From positions 1 through 32,593 of the forward strand of contig JAKOVR010000028.1 in the NCBI GenBank assembly GCA_029782025.1: a DNA stretch of 32,593 nucleotides, written 5' to 3'. Origin of the DNA: Actinomycetes bacterium. GTDB taxonomy: Bacteria > Actinomycetota > Acidimicrobiia > Acidimicrobiales > Acidimicrobilacustridaceae. Position numbers and translations under genes: made by a program. Under the pieces are notes generated by a model, which was not told the origin of the DNA, made no database searches, and saw only the letters and a list, made by a program, of their open reading frames with translations. Below, piece after piece: positions 25,627-32,593 of the stretch (the stretch's first letter is position 1; each line of letters opens with the position of its first letter).

Positions 25627-25989
25627 TCAGCGACCGCCGACGATCATGGCCCGGATGCCGAGCCCCATGATGAACAGGCTGCCGAACCCGTAGAGCAGGT
25701 ACCGGTACCGCTCCATCTGGGCCCGGTAGCTGTAGATGATGCCGATGGCGATGATGGCCACGAAGCCGTAGAACATGTGGAACTTCGGGGCCTGGATCTT
25801 CTGGCCGGCCACCAGGATCACCCCCAGGGTGACCTGCACGAAGATCGTCAGCTCCGCGGCGATCACGAACCACCAGAGGGCCCGGGTGCGCAGCGCCTCG
25901 ACCTTCTCGGCCGCGAGGCACCACACGCCGGCAAGGGCGTTGCCGATGATCACGAACCAGGCGAAGCCCTGGTGGACGTCGCGCAGCAC
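25627..25989 (-). CDS. Four-helix membrane protein coupled to the MhuD-like gene
   Basis: 120-residue integral membrane protein with four predicted helices (about 8-26, 37-58, 68-86, 95-117). Two histidines lie at helix starts, in DVHQGFAWF and APKFHMFYGF, and could bind heme, as in other small cytochrome-like proteins; this is speculation. The GTG start lies one base after the stop of the MhuD-like gene (TGAcGTG), so the two are translated as a pair. I do not recognise a named family with certainty. The reading frame is open further upstream, but that part is a shadow of the MhuD-like gene. A joint role in heme handling is an inference from position. Confidence 0.75.
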   Translation of the reverse strand: MLRDVHQGFAWFVIIGNALAGVWCLAAEKVEALRTRALWWFVIAAELTIFVQVTLGVILVAGQKIQAPKFHMFYGFVAIIAIGIIYSYRAQMERYRYLLYGFGSLFIMGLGIRAMIVGGR

Positions 25990-25990
25990 G

Positions 25991-26380
25991 TCAGGTCCGA
26001 GGACCGCCGGTCTGCACCACTTCGTACGACCACACCTCGCTGGCCACCGACACCGGCGCCGCGCCCCCGTGGGCTCCCTCGCCGTGACCCGCACCACCGT
26101 GGCCCGCACCACCGTGCGGGTGGCCGCCCTCGGCCGGCCCGCCGGCCCCCGCGTGGCCGTGAGCGAAGGCGGGCGAGGTGAGCCAGGCGTTGAAAGCGTC
26201 CTCGTCTCGCCACCGGGTGACCACGAGCCAGACGTGGCGGTCGTCGGTCGGGCGCATGAGCTCGAAGCCCTCGAAGCCGTCCTGGTCGTCGACGGCGCCG
26301 GCCCGGGCTGCGAACCGCCGGGCCAGCTCGTCGCCCCCTTCCTCGGGCACGGTGATGGCGTTGATCTTGATGATCGTCAT
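25991..26380 (-). CDS. mhuD: MhuD-like heme-degrading monooxygenase with Gly/His-rich insertion
   Basis: 129-residue antibiotic-biosynthesis-monooxygenase fold protein, closest by eye to mycobacterial MhuD, which opens heme and frees iron. The N-terminus MTIIKINAITVPEEGGDELARR and the core FELMRP, VVTRW and FNAW match. Asn7 and Trp66 align with the catalytic Asn and Trp of MhuD; His74 or His76 would be the heme ligand. Unlike MhuD, residues about 77-107 are a Gly/His-rich segment (GGHPHGGAGHGGAGHGEGAH) that lies between the ligand histidine and the last strand SEVWSYEVV. This could store or pass on metal or heme. AGGA lies 9 bases before the ATG. It is followed one base later by a membrane-protein gene. 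Confidence 0.82.
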   Translation of the reverse strand: MTIIKINAITVPEEGGDELARRFAARAGAVDDQDGFEGFELMRPTDDRHVWLVVTRWRDEDAFNAWLTSPAFAHGHAGAGGPAEGGHPHGGAGHGGAGHGEGAHGGAAPVSVASEVWSYEVVQTGGPRT

Positions 26381-26426
26381 GGCCCGATCCTCGCGCGACC
26401 GTCGGGGCCCCGAGGCATCGGCACCA

Positions 26427-27587
26427 TCACCGTGCCGGCCGGACGACGACTGAGCCGAGTGCCTCGCCGACGTCCTCCACATGGAGGTAGACGTCGTAGT
26501 CGGCCTTCTTGGCCGGCTTGACCACGACCTCGAGGGCCCGCTCCGAAGCCGTGATCTTCTCCAGGGCGAACAGCCCCTTGGCCAGCGTCCGGCCGCTCGG
26601 GTAGGCGGTGTCGATGCGCTGCTGCAACTCGGCCACGGGGACGTTGGCCTGCACCTTCCCGAAGTAGGGCTCGGTCGCCGGCCCGAACCACGCGGTCCAG
26701 CGGACGTCCTGCCCGGCGCCGGCCACGCCCCAGGCCACCGGCACGGAGGAGTCCTGACCGCGCTGGTAGGCATCGAGCGCGGCCCGGCTCGGATGGAGGC
26801 CCACCAGCCCCGGCAGCAGCGACACGTACTCGGGGTCGCGACCGAGGGAAGGCCGGCGGCCGAGCGCCGTCGCGATGACGGCCTCGGCGCCCGCCCGCCC
26901 GGTGGACACCACGACCACGTTGGGAGCGACGACGAGCGTGGTCCGTTCGCCCGGTCGCTGACCGAGCACCGACAGGCGGGCGCGATCGTCCGGCTCCGTC
27001 CAGGACAGCAGCCGCATCCCGTCGGCCGTGTCGCGGGTCAGCGTCGCCCCCGGGGTCGGGGCGGCGCGGAGTGCAGCCTCGATCCGGTCGGGGTCGAAGG
27101 TGCCGTGGAGGACGGTGACCGGCTCGGCCTCGGGCGACCGCTCGGCCCCGACCGTCGTGTGCAGGAAGGCGTCGATCCCGGCGGCGTCGATCCCCGCGCC
27201 TTTGGCGAGGCCCGCCAGGATCTCGTCGTCCCCCAACCCGCCCCCCGAGCCGAGAAGGGCCGCCCGCAGCTCGGAGCGCACGGCCCGAGCCGGCGCCTCC
27301 GGCGATGCCGAGCTCAACGAGTTCCGCAACGCGGCCGTCGCGCCGGTGTCGTACCACAAGACGCCCTGCGAGCCGGACGGGACGAGGCGCACCAAGCTGT
27401 CGAACTCGGCGCCGACCTCGAACGCCGCCGGCCCCACCGGCATCGTGGCGGCGACGCTCGAGACGGACCCGCCACCGCTGGCCGCGTCCTGCGCTGACGG
27501 GACCGCGCCGTTCGAACAGGCCGCGAGCACGACGGGCAGCACCACCACCCCGATCCACCGTCCCCATGTCGCCGCGGTCGCTCCCAT
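26427..27587 (-). CDS. Large secreted lipoprotein, DUF3352-like
   Basis: 386-residue predicted lipoprotein of unknown function. The signal peptide ends in the lipobox VLAAC (Cys24), followed by a Ser/Gly linker. The rest is a soluble alpha/beta domain without catalytic motifs I recognise; the pattern of a start-to-finish two-fold repeat with FDPDRIEAALRAAP-like blocks resembles DUF3352-type actinobacterial proteins. That assignment is tentative. GAGGAGGCGAG immediately precedes the ATG, so this gene has a normal leader, unlike most of its neighbours. It is divergent from map across 69 bases, and 46 bases separate its end from the MhuD-like gene. Confidence 0.75.
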   Translation of the reverse strand: MGATAATWGRWIGVVVLPVVLAACSNGAVPSAQDAASGGGSVSSVAATMPVGPAAFEVGAEFDSLVRLVPSGSQGVLWYDTGATAALRNSLSSASPEAPARAVRSELRAALLGSGGGLGDDEILAGLAKGAGIDAAGIDAFLHTTVGAERSPEAEPVTVLHGTFDPDRIEAALRAAPTPGATLTRDTADGMRLLSWTEPDDRARLSVLGQRPGERTTLVVAPNVVVVSTGRAGAEAVIATALGRRPSLGRDPEYVSLLPGLVGLHPSRAALDAYQRGQDSSVPVAWGVAGAGQDVRWTAWFGPATEPYFGKVQANVPVAELQQRIDTAYPSGRTLAKGLFALEKITASERALEVVVKPAKKADYDVYLHVEDVGEALGSVVVRPAR

Positions 27588-27605
27588 CTCGCCTCCTCAC
27601 CGGCC

Positions 27606-27611
27606 ACCGTA
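27606..27611 (-). promoter_or_regulatory. Candidate -10 of the large lipoprotein gene
   Basis: TACGGT on the minus strand, 18 bases before the ATG, leaving room for the GAGGAGG ribosome site. It lies 33 bases from the opposite-facing map -10. Confidence 0.4.
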
Positions 27612-27643
27612 CCGGCCGGGACCGCCCTGGAACGGCGAACCCG

Positions 27644-27649
27644 TACACT
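27644..27649 (+). promoter_or_regulatory. Leaderless -10 of map
   Basis: TACACT, 7 bases before the GTG start of map, with no Shine-Dalgarno between. Confidence 0.55.
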
Positions 27650-27656
27650 CCACGGC

Positions 27657-28631
27657 GTGATCAAGCAGAACGACCCCTGCTGGTGTGGCAGCGGCAAGAA
27701 GTACAAGCGCTGCCACCACCAGCCCCACCTGCTGCTGCGGCCGGGCACCATCTCGCCGTACCGGCCGGTGCCGGAGGGGATCCCGCGGCCCCCCTACGCC
27801 GAGACGGGAGATCCGGGCCCCGAGGAGGAGCCCGACATCAAGACGGCTGACGTCATCGAGCGCATGCGCATCGCGGGCCGCAAGGCGGCCGAGATCCTGC
27901 AGATCGCCGGCGACGCCGTGGCCCCCGGGGTCACGACCGACGAGATCGACGCCATCGTCCACCAGGCCACCATCGACCGTGGCGGCTACCCCAGCCCGCT
28001 CAACTACCGGGGCTTCCCCAAGAGCGTGTGCACCAGCGTCAACGAGGTGATCTGCCACGGTGTCCCCGACGACCGCCCCCTGGCCGACGGCGACATCGTC
28101 AACATCGACGTCACCATCTGGGTGGAAGGCGTCCACGGCGACACCAACGCCACGTTCCTCGTCGGCGACGTCGATCCGATGTCGCGCAAGCTGGTGCGCG
28201 TCACCAGGGAGTGCCTCGACCTCGGCATCGACGCCGTGGTCCCGGGTCGCCCGATCAGCGACATCGGCAAGGCCATCGAGAACCACGCCAGCCGGTACGG
28301 CTACGAGGTGGTGCGGGCCTTCATCGGCCACGGCATCGGGCGGGAGTTCCACACCGACCTGCACATCCTGCACTACTACTCCCCCAACGCCACCACGGTG
28401 ATGGAGCCGGGGATGACCTTCACCATCGAGCCGATGATCTCGATGGGGACGGGCAACCACTACCTGTGGCCCGACCGCTGGACCGCCGTCACCGCCGACG
28501 AATCACGCACCGCGCAGTTCGAGCACACGATCCTCGTCACCGACCGCGGCGCCGAACGCCTGACCGAGCTCCCGGCCGCTGTGACCGCCGGGACGGGGGT
28601 CGACGCCGACACCGACATCGACGCCGGCTGA
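27657..28631 (+). CDS. map: Methionine aminopeptidase type I with N-terminal SEC-C zinc motif
   Basis: Removes the initiator methionine from new proteins. The 324 residues start with a SEC-C motif (NDPCWCGSGKKYKRCHH, Cys8, Cys10, Cys19, His20), as found at the end of SecA, where it binds zinc and contacts the ribosome. A Pro-rich linker to about residue 60 leads into the catalytic domain. Its five metal ligands are Asp151, Asp162, His225, Glu258 and Glu289, and His134 in VICHG is also conserved. Actinobacterial type I enzymes with N-terminal extensions are well known. The GTG start is 7 bases past TACACT. The acidic C-terminal tail (DADTDIDAG) is unusual. It is divergent from a lipoprotein gene. 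Confidence 0.95.
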   Translation: MIKQNDPCWCGSGKKYKRCHHQPHLLLRPGTISPYRPVPEGIPRPPYAETGDPGPEEEPDIKTADVIERMRIAGRKAAEILQIAGDAVAPGVTTDEIDAIVHQATIDRGGYPSPLNYRGFPKSVCTSVNEVICHGVPDDRPLADGDIVNIDVTIWVEGVHGDTNATFLVGDVDPMSRKLVRVTRECLDLGIDAVVPGRPISDIGKAIENHASRYGYEVVRAFIGHGIGREFHTDLHILHYYSPNATTVMEPGMTFTIEPMISMGTGNHYLWPDRWTAVTADESRTAQFEHTILVTDRGAERLTELPAAVTAGTGVDADTDIDAG

Positions 28632-28654
28632 CCGGCGGGCCACCACCCCTCACC

Positions 28655-29014
28655 GTGGAGCACCGCCGGCTGACCGTGGCCTACCTCTGGATCGACGGGG
28701 CCGAGCTGCACATCAAGTACGCCAGCGTCCTCGCCGTCCGGAACCCGGGGTCGGCCGACCTCGACTGGGAGTGCGTGGCCTACGCCCTCGACGCCGACGC
28801 CCCGCCCTTCGACCAGGGGGCCTACGCCCTCCGCGCCACCACGATCGAGGGGCCGACCGTCCACGGCGACGCTGTGCTCGTGCGCTCCGTCCGCGGTTCG
28901 CACGTGTGGCGGGGGGCGGGTCCGCTCTACGGGGTGGAGGTGGACGGCGGCACCGACTCGGGCGGGACCGATTCCGGCGGGGCCGACGAGCCCGTGGTCG
29001 ACGTCGACCCCTGA
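28655..29014 (+). CDS. Uncharacterised small protein
   Basis: Predicted 119-residue protein of no recognised family. The core (YLWIDGAELHIKYASVLAVRNPGSADLDWECVAYALDAD) looks like a globular beta-rich domain, and the tail has three GGTDSGG-type repeats. The start could be GTG at 28655 (119 residues) or GTG at 28676 (112 residues, TVAYLWIDG); no good ribosome site is visible. It starts 23 bases after map on the same strand. Its last 88 bases overlap the opposite-strand lipoprotein gene; both tails are low in complexity, so one or both ends may be mis-called. Confidence 0.5.
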   Translation: MEHRRLTVAYLWIDGAELHIKYASVLAVRNPGSADLDWECVAYALDADAPPFDQGAYALRATTIEGPTVHGDAVLVRSVRGSHVWRGAGPLYGVEVDGGTDSGGTDSGGADEPVVDVDP

Positions 29015-29523
29015 GCTCCGGCCGTCGGTTCCAGCTTCTCGTCGTTGAGCTGCGCCGTGCCGTCCTTGATCGGGACGGTGATCACGAACCCCTGGCCGTC
29101 GGCCGTGGCGGTGCAGGTGAGCGTGCCGGCCCCGCCGGGGATGACGATGCCCTTCGGGCAGGTCACGACGACTGCGGCGAACCCGCTCCCCTTCAAGCCC
29201 CTCTCCAGTTCCGGCACCACGTTGCGGGTGGCGAACACCTGCTTGCCCACGTCGAAGGAGAGGCTGCCCGCGTCGTCGGTCTGGCGGACCTGGACCGTGA
29301 TGCTCTGGCCGCCCTCCATGGTGACGGTGCAGTTGAAGGTGTCGTCCTTCTTCGCCGGCCGGTCGTTCGGGCAGTCGACCGAGGTGACCTTGACGTCGAC
29401 CTCGGCCAGCTTGTCGGTGATCGACTGCCGCAGGGACCCGAGGCTCAGCGTGGAGTTGCATCCCACGAGCGCGACACCGACCGCCGCGGCGGGGAGCAGG
29501 GCACGGAGGACGGGAGGGACCAT
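28927..29523 (-). CDS. Lipoprotein with two DUF4333-like repeats
   Basis: 198-residue predicted lipoprotein. The signal peptide ends in VALVGC (Cys22). Two similar segments follow: VDCPNDRPAKKDDTFNCTV (about 50-105) and VTCPKGIVIPGGAGTLTCTA (about 115-165). Each has a Cys pair that could form a disulfide, as in DUF4333 actinobacterial envelope proteins. A Ser/Thr/Pro tail (SSAPPESVPPESVPPS) ends the protein and overlaps the convergent plus-strand gene by 88 bases. The ATG at 29523 lies 9 bases past TACCCT and is chosen over an in-frame ATG farther upstream that crosses the promoter of the next gene. Confidence 0.75.
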   Translation of the reverse strand: MVPPVLRALLPAAAVGVALVGCNSTLSLGSLRQSITDKLAEVDVKVTSVDCPNDRPAKKDDTFNCTVTMEGGQSITVQVRQTDDAGSLSFDVGKQVFATRNVVPELERGLKGSGFAAVVVTCPKGIVIPGGAGTLTCTATADGQGFVITVPIKDGTAQLNDEKLEPTAGAQGSTSTTGSSAPPESVPPESVPPSTSTP

Positions 29524-29532
29524 GGCCTGGCG

Positions 29533-29538
29533 AGGGTA
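29533..29538 (-). promoter_or_regulatory. Candidate -10 of the DUF4333-like lipoprotein gene
   Basis: TACCCT, 9 bases before the ATG at 29523, leaving a leader of about 2 bases. It is divergent from the ABC ATPase promoter 38 bases away. Confidence 0.4.
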
Positions 29539-29575
29539 CCGCGGTGGATGGTCGGGCCCAGGGAGGGCCGGGTCG

Positions 29576-29581
29576 TAGTGT
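29576..29581 (+). promoter_or_regulatory. Leaderless -10 of the ABC ATPase gene
   Basis: TAGTGT, 6 bases before the GTG at 29588. Confidence 0.5.
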
Positions 29582-29587
29582 TGGGCC

Positions 29588-30538
29588 GTGGACGACGACG
29601 AGGTGATCCGCACCGAAGGGCTCACCAAGGTCTACCCGGGCGGGGTCAGGGCCGTCGACCACCTCGATCTGGTCGTCCGCCGGGGCGAGATCTTCGGCCT
29701 CCTCGGCCCCAACGGGGCGGGCAAGACCACCACCGCCGGGATGCTCACCACCCGGGTCGTGCCCACCGAGGGCCGAGCCTTCGTGGCCGGGGTCGACGTG
29801 TGGAAGGAGCCGGCGCGGGCCAAGCGCTCGATCGGCGTGGTGCCCCAGACCAACACCCTCGACCGGTCCCTCACCGTGGCGGAGAACCTGTACTTCCACG
29901 GCCGGTTCTTCGGCATGGGTGCCCGCGCCGCCCGGGCCGAGGCCGACGCGCTGCTCGAGAAGTTCCGGCTGAGCGAGCGGGCGGCGATGCCGGTGATGGC
30001 CCTCTCGGGCGGCATGGCCCAACGTCTCATGGTGGCGCGAGCGGTGATGCACCGGCCGTCGGTGCTGTTCCTCGACGAGCCGACCGCCGGCCTCGATCCC
30101 CAGAGCCGGCTGGCGTTGTGGGAGATCCTCGGGGAGCTCCACGTCGACGGCCAGACCATCCTGCTCACCACCCATTACATGGAAGAGGCCGACCAGCTGT
30201 GCAGCCGGCTGGCCATCATCGACCACGGCCGCGTCCTCGCACTCGACACCCCCGAGCGTCTGAAGGCGGCCACCGGCGTGGACACCATCGTCACCGTGTC
30301 GGCCACCGGCGATCTGGCCGCTCTGGCCGACGTGCTCCAACGCGACATCCCGGGAGCCACCACCGCGGCGGTCGTCGAGCACACGGTCCGCCTCGGCGTG
30401 AACGGCACCAAGGGCGTGTTGCCGGCGGTGGTGCAGGCGGCCGAGCGGGCCGGCCACGACGTCACCGACCTCTCGATCAGCGAACCCACGCTCGAGACCG
30501 TCTTCATCGACCTCACCGGGAAGGACCTGCGCGAATGA
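29588..30538 (+). CDS. ABC transporter ATP-binding protein (DrrA-like)
   Basis: 316-residue ATPase of the DrrA/NodI type, powering the adjacent ABC-2 permease. Walker A GPNGAGKTT (40-48), Q loop VVPQTNTLD, signature ALSGGMAQRLMVARA, Walker B VLFLDEPTAGLDPQ and the switch histidine in TTHYMEEA are all intact. A C-terminal regulatory domain of about 80 residues follows and ends with LETVFIDLTGKDLRE, typical of DrrA. The GTG start lies 6 bases past TAGTGT. The stop shares ATGA with the permease start. Such pairs export drugs, lipids or polysaccharides; the substrate is unknown. Confidence 0.95.
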   Translation: MDDDEVIRTEGLTKVYPGGVRAVDHLDLVVRRGEIFGLLGPNGAGKTTTAGMLTTRVVPTEGRAFVAGVDVWKEPARAKRSIGVVPQTNTLDRSLTVAENLYFHGRFFGMGARAARAEADALLEKFRLSERAAMPVMALSGGMAQRLMVARAVMHRPSVLFLDEPTAGLDPQSRLALWEILGELHVDGQTILLTTHYMEEADQLCSRLAIIDHGRVLALDTPERLKAATGVDTIVTVSATGDLAALADVLQRDIPGATTAAVVEHTVRLGVNGTKGVLPAVVQAAERAGHDVTDLSISEPTLETVFIDLTGKDLRE

Positions 30539-31380
30539 CGGCCACCCTGCCCGACTCGCACTCGGCCGCCGCTTCGGCGCCAGCCGGGGTGTCGATCCCC
30601 ACCGCCTTCGCCGCGCTCCTGCTCCGCGACCTGTTCGTGCTGCGCAAGAACCTCAAGGAGTTCCTGCCCCGCACCCTCCTCCAGCCCCTCCTCCTGGTCT
30701 TCGTGTTCACCCGCGTGTTCCCGGCCATCGGGCAGGGCATCGGCGGCAACGACGGGCCGGGCGCCTCGCTGTTCTCCACCAACCTGGTGGCTGGCGTCAT
30801 CGCCACCGCCATCCTGTTCCAGGGCATCCAGTCGGTGGCCCTCCCGCTCGTGCAGGAGTTCGGCTACACCCGCGAGATCGAGGACCGCGTGCTGGCCCCG
30901 CTCCCGGTGGAGCTCGTGGCCTTCGAGAAGATCGTGTCGGGCGCGCTGCAGTGCCTGCTGGCCGGGCTGCTGGTGTTCCCGATCGCCAAGTTCGTACCCG
31001 CCACCGAGGTCCACCTCCAGATCAACTGGCTGCTCCTCGTCACCATGATCCCCCTGGCCTGCGTGATGGCCGGCGCCCTCGGCCTCATGTTCGGCACGAT
31101 GTTCGACCCCCGCACTGTGCCGATGCTCTTCGGGGTGATCGTGGTGCCGATCACGTTCCTCGGGTGCACCTACTACTCCTGGCAGCGGCTCGAGGCCATC
31201 GCCTGGCTGCAGTACGCGGTGCTGTTCAACCCCCTCGTGTACATCAGCGAGGGGTTCCGGGCCGCCCTCACCCCCACCCAGACGATGCCGCTCTTCGTCG
31301 TGTACCCGGTGCTGGTCGGGTTCGCCGCCCTCTTCACCTGGCGGGGCATCGCCGGGTTCAAGAAGCGCGTGCTGGCCTGA
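30535..31380 (+). CDS. ABC-2 type transporter permease (DrrB-like)
   Basis: 281-residue membrane protein with six predicted helices, beginning at about residue 45 (LLQPLLLVFVFTRVF). The ABC-2 signature region YTREIEDRVLAPLPVELVAFEKIVSGALQCLLAG is clear, and TYYSWQRLEAIAWLQYAVLFNPLVYISEGFRAAL matches the NodJ/DrrB conserved end. A Ser/Ala-rich N-terminus precedes the first helix. The ATG overlaps the stop of the ATPase gene by four bases (ATGA), so the two are one translational unit. It is convergent with the dehydrogenase gene, 9 bases apart. Confidence 0.93.
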   Translation: MTATLPDSHSAAASAPAGVSIPTAFAALLLRDLFVLRKNLKEFLPRTLLQPLLLVFVFTRVFPAIGQGIGGNDGPGASLFSTNLVAGVIATAILFQGIQSVALPLVQEFGYTREIEDRVLAPLPVELVAFEKIVSGALQCLLAGLLVFPIAKFVPATEVHLQINWLLLVTMIPLACVMAGALGLMFGTMFDPRTVPMLFGVIVVPITFLGCTYYSWQRLEAIAWLQYAVLFNPLVYISEGFRAALTPTQTMPLFVVYPVLVGFAALFTWRGIAGFKKRVLA

Positions 31381-31389
31381 TCCCTCCGG

Positions 31390-32505
31390 TCAGAAGGCTT
31401 CTTCGAGGACGGCTCGGGCGTCGGCCTCGCTGACGGGCTTGGGGTTGGCCTGGATGTTGCCGTTGCCCTGGCTCTGGCGGGCCACGGCGTCGAGGTCGTC
31501 GGGCAGCACGCCACACTCAGACAGGCCTCGGGGCAGGCCGAGGCGATCGGTGAGGTCCTCGATGGCCCGCGCCGGATCGGCCACGCCGCCGAGGGCCCGA
31601 CGGAGCGCGTCGATGGCCTCGGGCACGGCGTCGGCATTGAACCGGACGGCGTGGGGCAACACGATGGCGTTGGCGAGGCCGTGAGCGATGCCGGTGCGAC
31701 CACCGAGGAGCTGGCACAGCCCGTGGTGGATCCCCATCGACCCGTTCTGCAGGCAGCGGCCGCCGAGGGCCGCGCCCTCGAGCATGCGGCCGCGGGCGCC
31801 GAGGTCCGACGGGTCGGCCACCACGGCCGGCAGCGCCTCGGCGATGATCCGGATCCCGGCCTCGGCGATGGCCATGGCCTCCGGCGTGGCCGTGCGCGAC
31901 CACAGGATCTCCACACAGTGCGCCAGCGCGTTCATCCCGGTCTCGGCGCTCACGCGAGCGGGCGTGGCCAGCGTGAGCGCGGGGTCGTAGACCACGGCGA
32001 GGGGGGCACAGGTCGGCCCACCCGCACCCTGCTTGCGCCGCGAGTGCGGGTCGGTCATCCCGAAGAAGGGCGTGAGCTCGGCCCCGGAGTAGGTGGTGGG
32101 CACGGCCACGTGGGGCAGGGCCGGCCGGTCGGTGTAGCTGGCCCCGGGCACCCCCTGCTCCTGCTCGAGGAAGAAGCCGACGGCCTTGCCGAGGTCGGCG
32201 CACGACCCGCCCCCGAACGACACGATGCCGTCGACGGCATCCCGGCGCACCTGGCGCAGCGCAGCCTGGACCGTGGGCGCGGGCACGTGGCTGCTCACCT
32301 CGGCGAAGGTCGAGGCCAGCGCGCCGCCGAGTGCCTTCACCAGCCGCTCGCCGTCGTCCGATGCGCGCCGGCCCGGCGTGGTGACGAGCATGGCCCGCCG
32401 CACACCGATCTCCTTGAAGATGGCGGGCATCTGGGCGACGGCGCCCTCCCCGAAGATCAGGCGCTGGGCATAGCCGGTGTGGGTCCAGGGACGAGGCGAG
32501 GGCAC
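31390..32505 (-). CDS. Maleylacetate reductase-like iron-type alcohol dehydrogenase
   Basis: 371-residue member of the iron-containing alcohol dehydrogenase family. The NAD-binding motif GGGSCADLGKA (98-108) is present. In place of the D-x-x-x-H metal motif the sequence reads GMNALAHCVEILWSR, with Asn instead of Asp, and later GIHHGLCQLLGGRTGIAHGLANAIVLPHAVRFN. The Asn and HHGLCQLLGG resemble maleylacetate reductases, which end hydroxyquinol and chlorocatechol breakdown. No ring-cleavage dioxygenase lies in the window, so the substrate stays open. The GTG start lies 6 bases past TAGGCT. Confidence 0.82.
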   Translation of the reverse strand: MPSPRPWTHTGYAQRLIFGEGAVAQMPAIFKEIGVRRAMLVTTPGRRASDDGERLVKALGGALASTFAEVSSHVPAPTVQAALRQVRRDAVDGIVSFGGGSCADLGKAVGFFLEQEQGVPGASYTDRPALPHVAVPTTYSGAELTPFFGMTDPHSRRKQGAGGPTCAPLAVVYDPALTLATPARVSAETGMNALAHCVEILWSRTATPEAMAIAEAGIRIIAEALPAVVADPSDLGARGRMLEGAALGGRCLQNGSMGIHHGLCQLLGGRTGIAHGLANAIVLPHAVRFNADAVPEAIDALRRALGGVADPARAIEDLTDRLGLPRGLSECGVLPDDLDAVARQSQGNGNIQANPKPVSEADARAVLEEAF

Positions 32506-32511
32506 GGCTGC

Positions 32512-32517
32512 AGCCTA
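32512..32517 (-). promoter_or_regulatory. Leaderless -10 of the dehydrogenase gene
   Basis: TAGGCT, 6 bases before the GTG at 32505, minus strand. The remaining 76 bases to the window edge show no gene I can support. Confidence 0.5.
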
Positions 32518-32593
32518 CGGCCACGACATTGGGTTCGACCCCCGCGCCGCGGTCGGGTCGCCGGGCGTCAGGAGCGTGCCGGGCCGAACGGCC

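Noticed and set aside
25628..26112. Longer N-terminus for the four-helix membrane protein
   Set aside because: The extra 41 residues are the out-of-frame His-rich end of the MhuD-like gene; the coupled GTG at 25989 is a better start.
32518..32593. Possible C-terminus of a minus-strand gene ending PFGPARS at about 32568
   Set aside because: Only seven codons are visible before the edge; no way to tell a gene from chance.

Overview
This window comes from a very GC-rich actinobacterium. Clues are strong G/C bias at third codon positions, many GTG starts, a GTP-type PEP carboxykinase, a SEC-C methionine aminopeptidase, a MhuD-type heme oxygenase and the conserved order DAK2-recG-rsmD-coaD-coiled coil-DUF177-rpmF-plsX-acpP-rnc-mutM. 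The class Acidimicrobiia is my best guess, by inference only. Coding density is very high: no stretch longer than 300 bases lacks a gene, and the longest gap is about 224 bases, ahead of pckG. No tRNA, rRNA, CRISPR array, insertion sequence or phage gene was seen.

Layout. (1) 53-5655, minus strand: a housekeeping cluster for RNA processing, ribosome and lipid synthesis (rsmD, coaD, a SepIVA-like coiled-coil protein, DUF177/YceD, rpmF, plsX, acpP, rnc, mutM). Several start codons overlap the previous stop. (2) 5705-12177: an accessory block on both strands between rsmD and recG, which are normally close. It holds a double-META lipoprotein, type 2 IPP isomerase, a tiny zinc ribbon, a small acidic membrane protein, a P1B-5 metal ATPase with a C-terminal hemerythrin domain, a small HD alarmone hydrolase and a CrtA-like monooxygenase. 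(3) 12187-16108, minus strand: recG and a DAK2/FakA-like protein. (4) 16165-19172, plus strand: a cold-shock-like small protein, pckG and a DUF4232 lipoprotein. (5) 19176-24595, minus strand: a two-component system followed by a MacB/FtsX-type ABC exporter. (6) 24771-25554: Hsp20 and a stand-alone RAM-domain protein. (7) 25627-27587, minus strand: a membrane protein coupled to a MhuD-like heme-degrading enzyme with a Gly/His-rich insertion, then a large lipoprotein. (8) 27657-32505: methionine aminopeptidase, two convergent overlapping ORFs, a DrrAB-type ABC transporter and a maleylacetate-reductase-like dehydrogenase.

Regulatory signals. At least ten genes have a TAnnnT hexamer exactly 6 or 7 bases before the start codon, so their mRNAs are probably leaderless; this pattern also settles several starts. 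Two hairpin elements, after mutM and after the metal ATPase, share a 12-base core (CGCACCCACGGG) placed exactly 17 bases past each stop codon. They look like a dispersed 3'-end element.

The most interesting items are this palindrome family, the hemerythrin-tailed ATPase, the His-rich MhuD-like enzyme with its membrane partner, and the leaderless promoter pattern. I see no clear multi-gene system of a wholly new kind.
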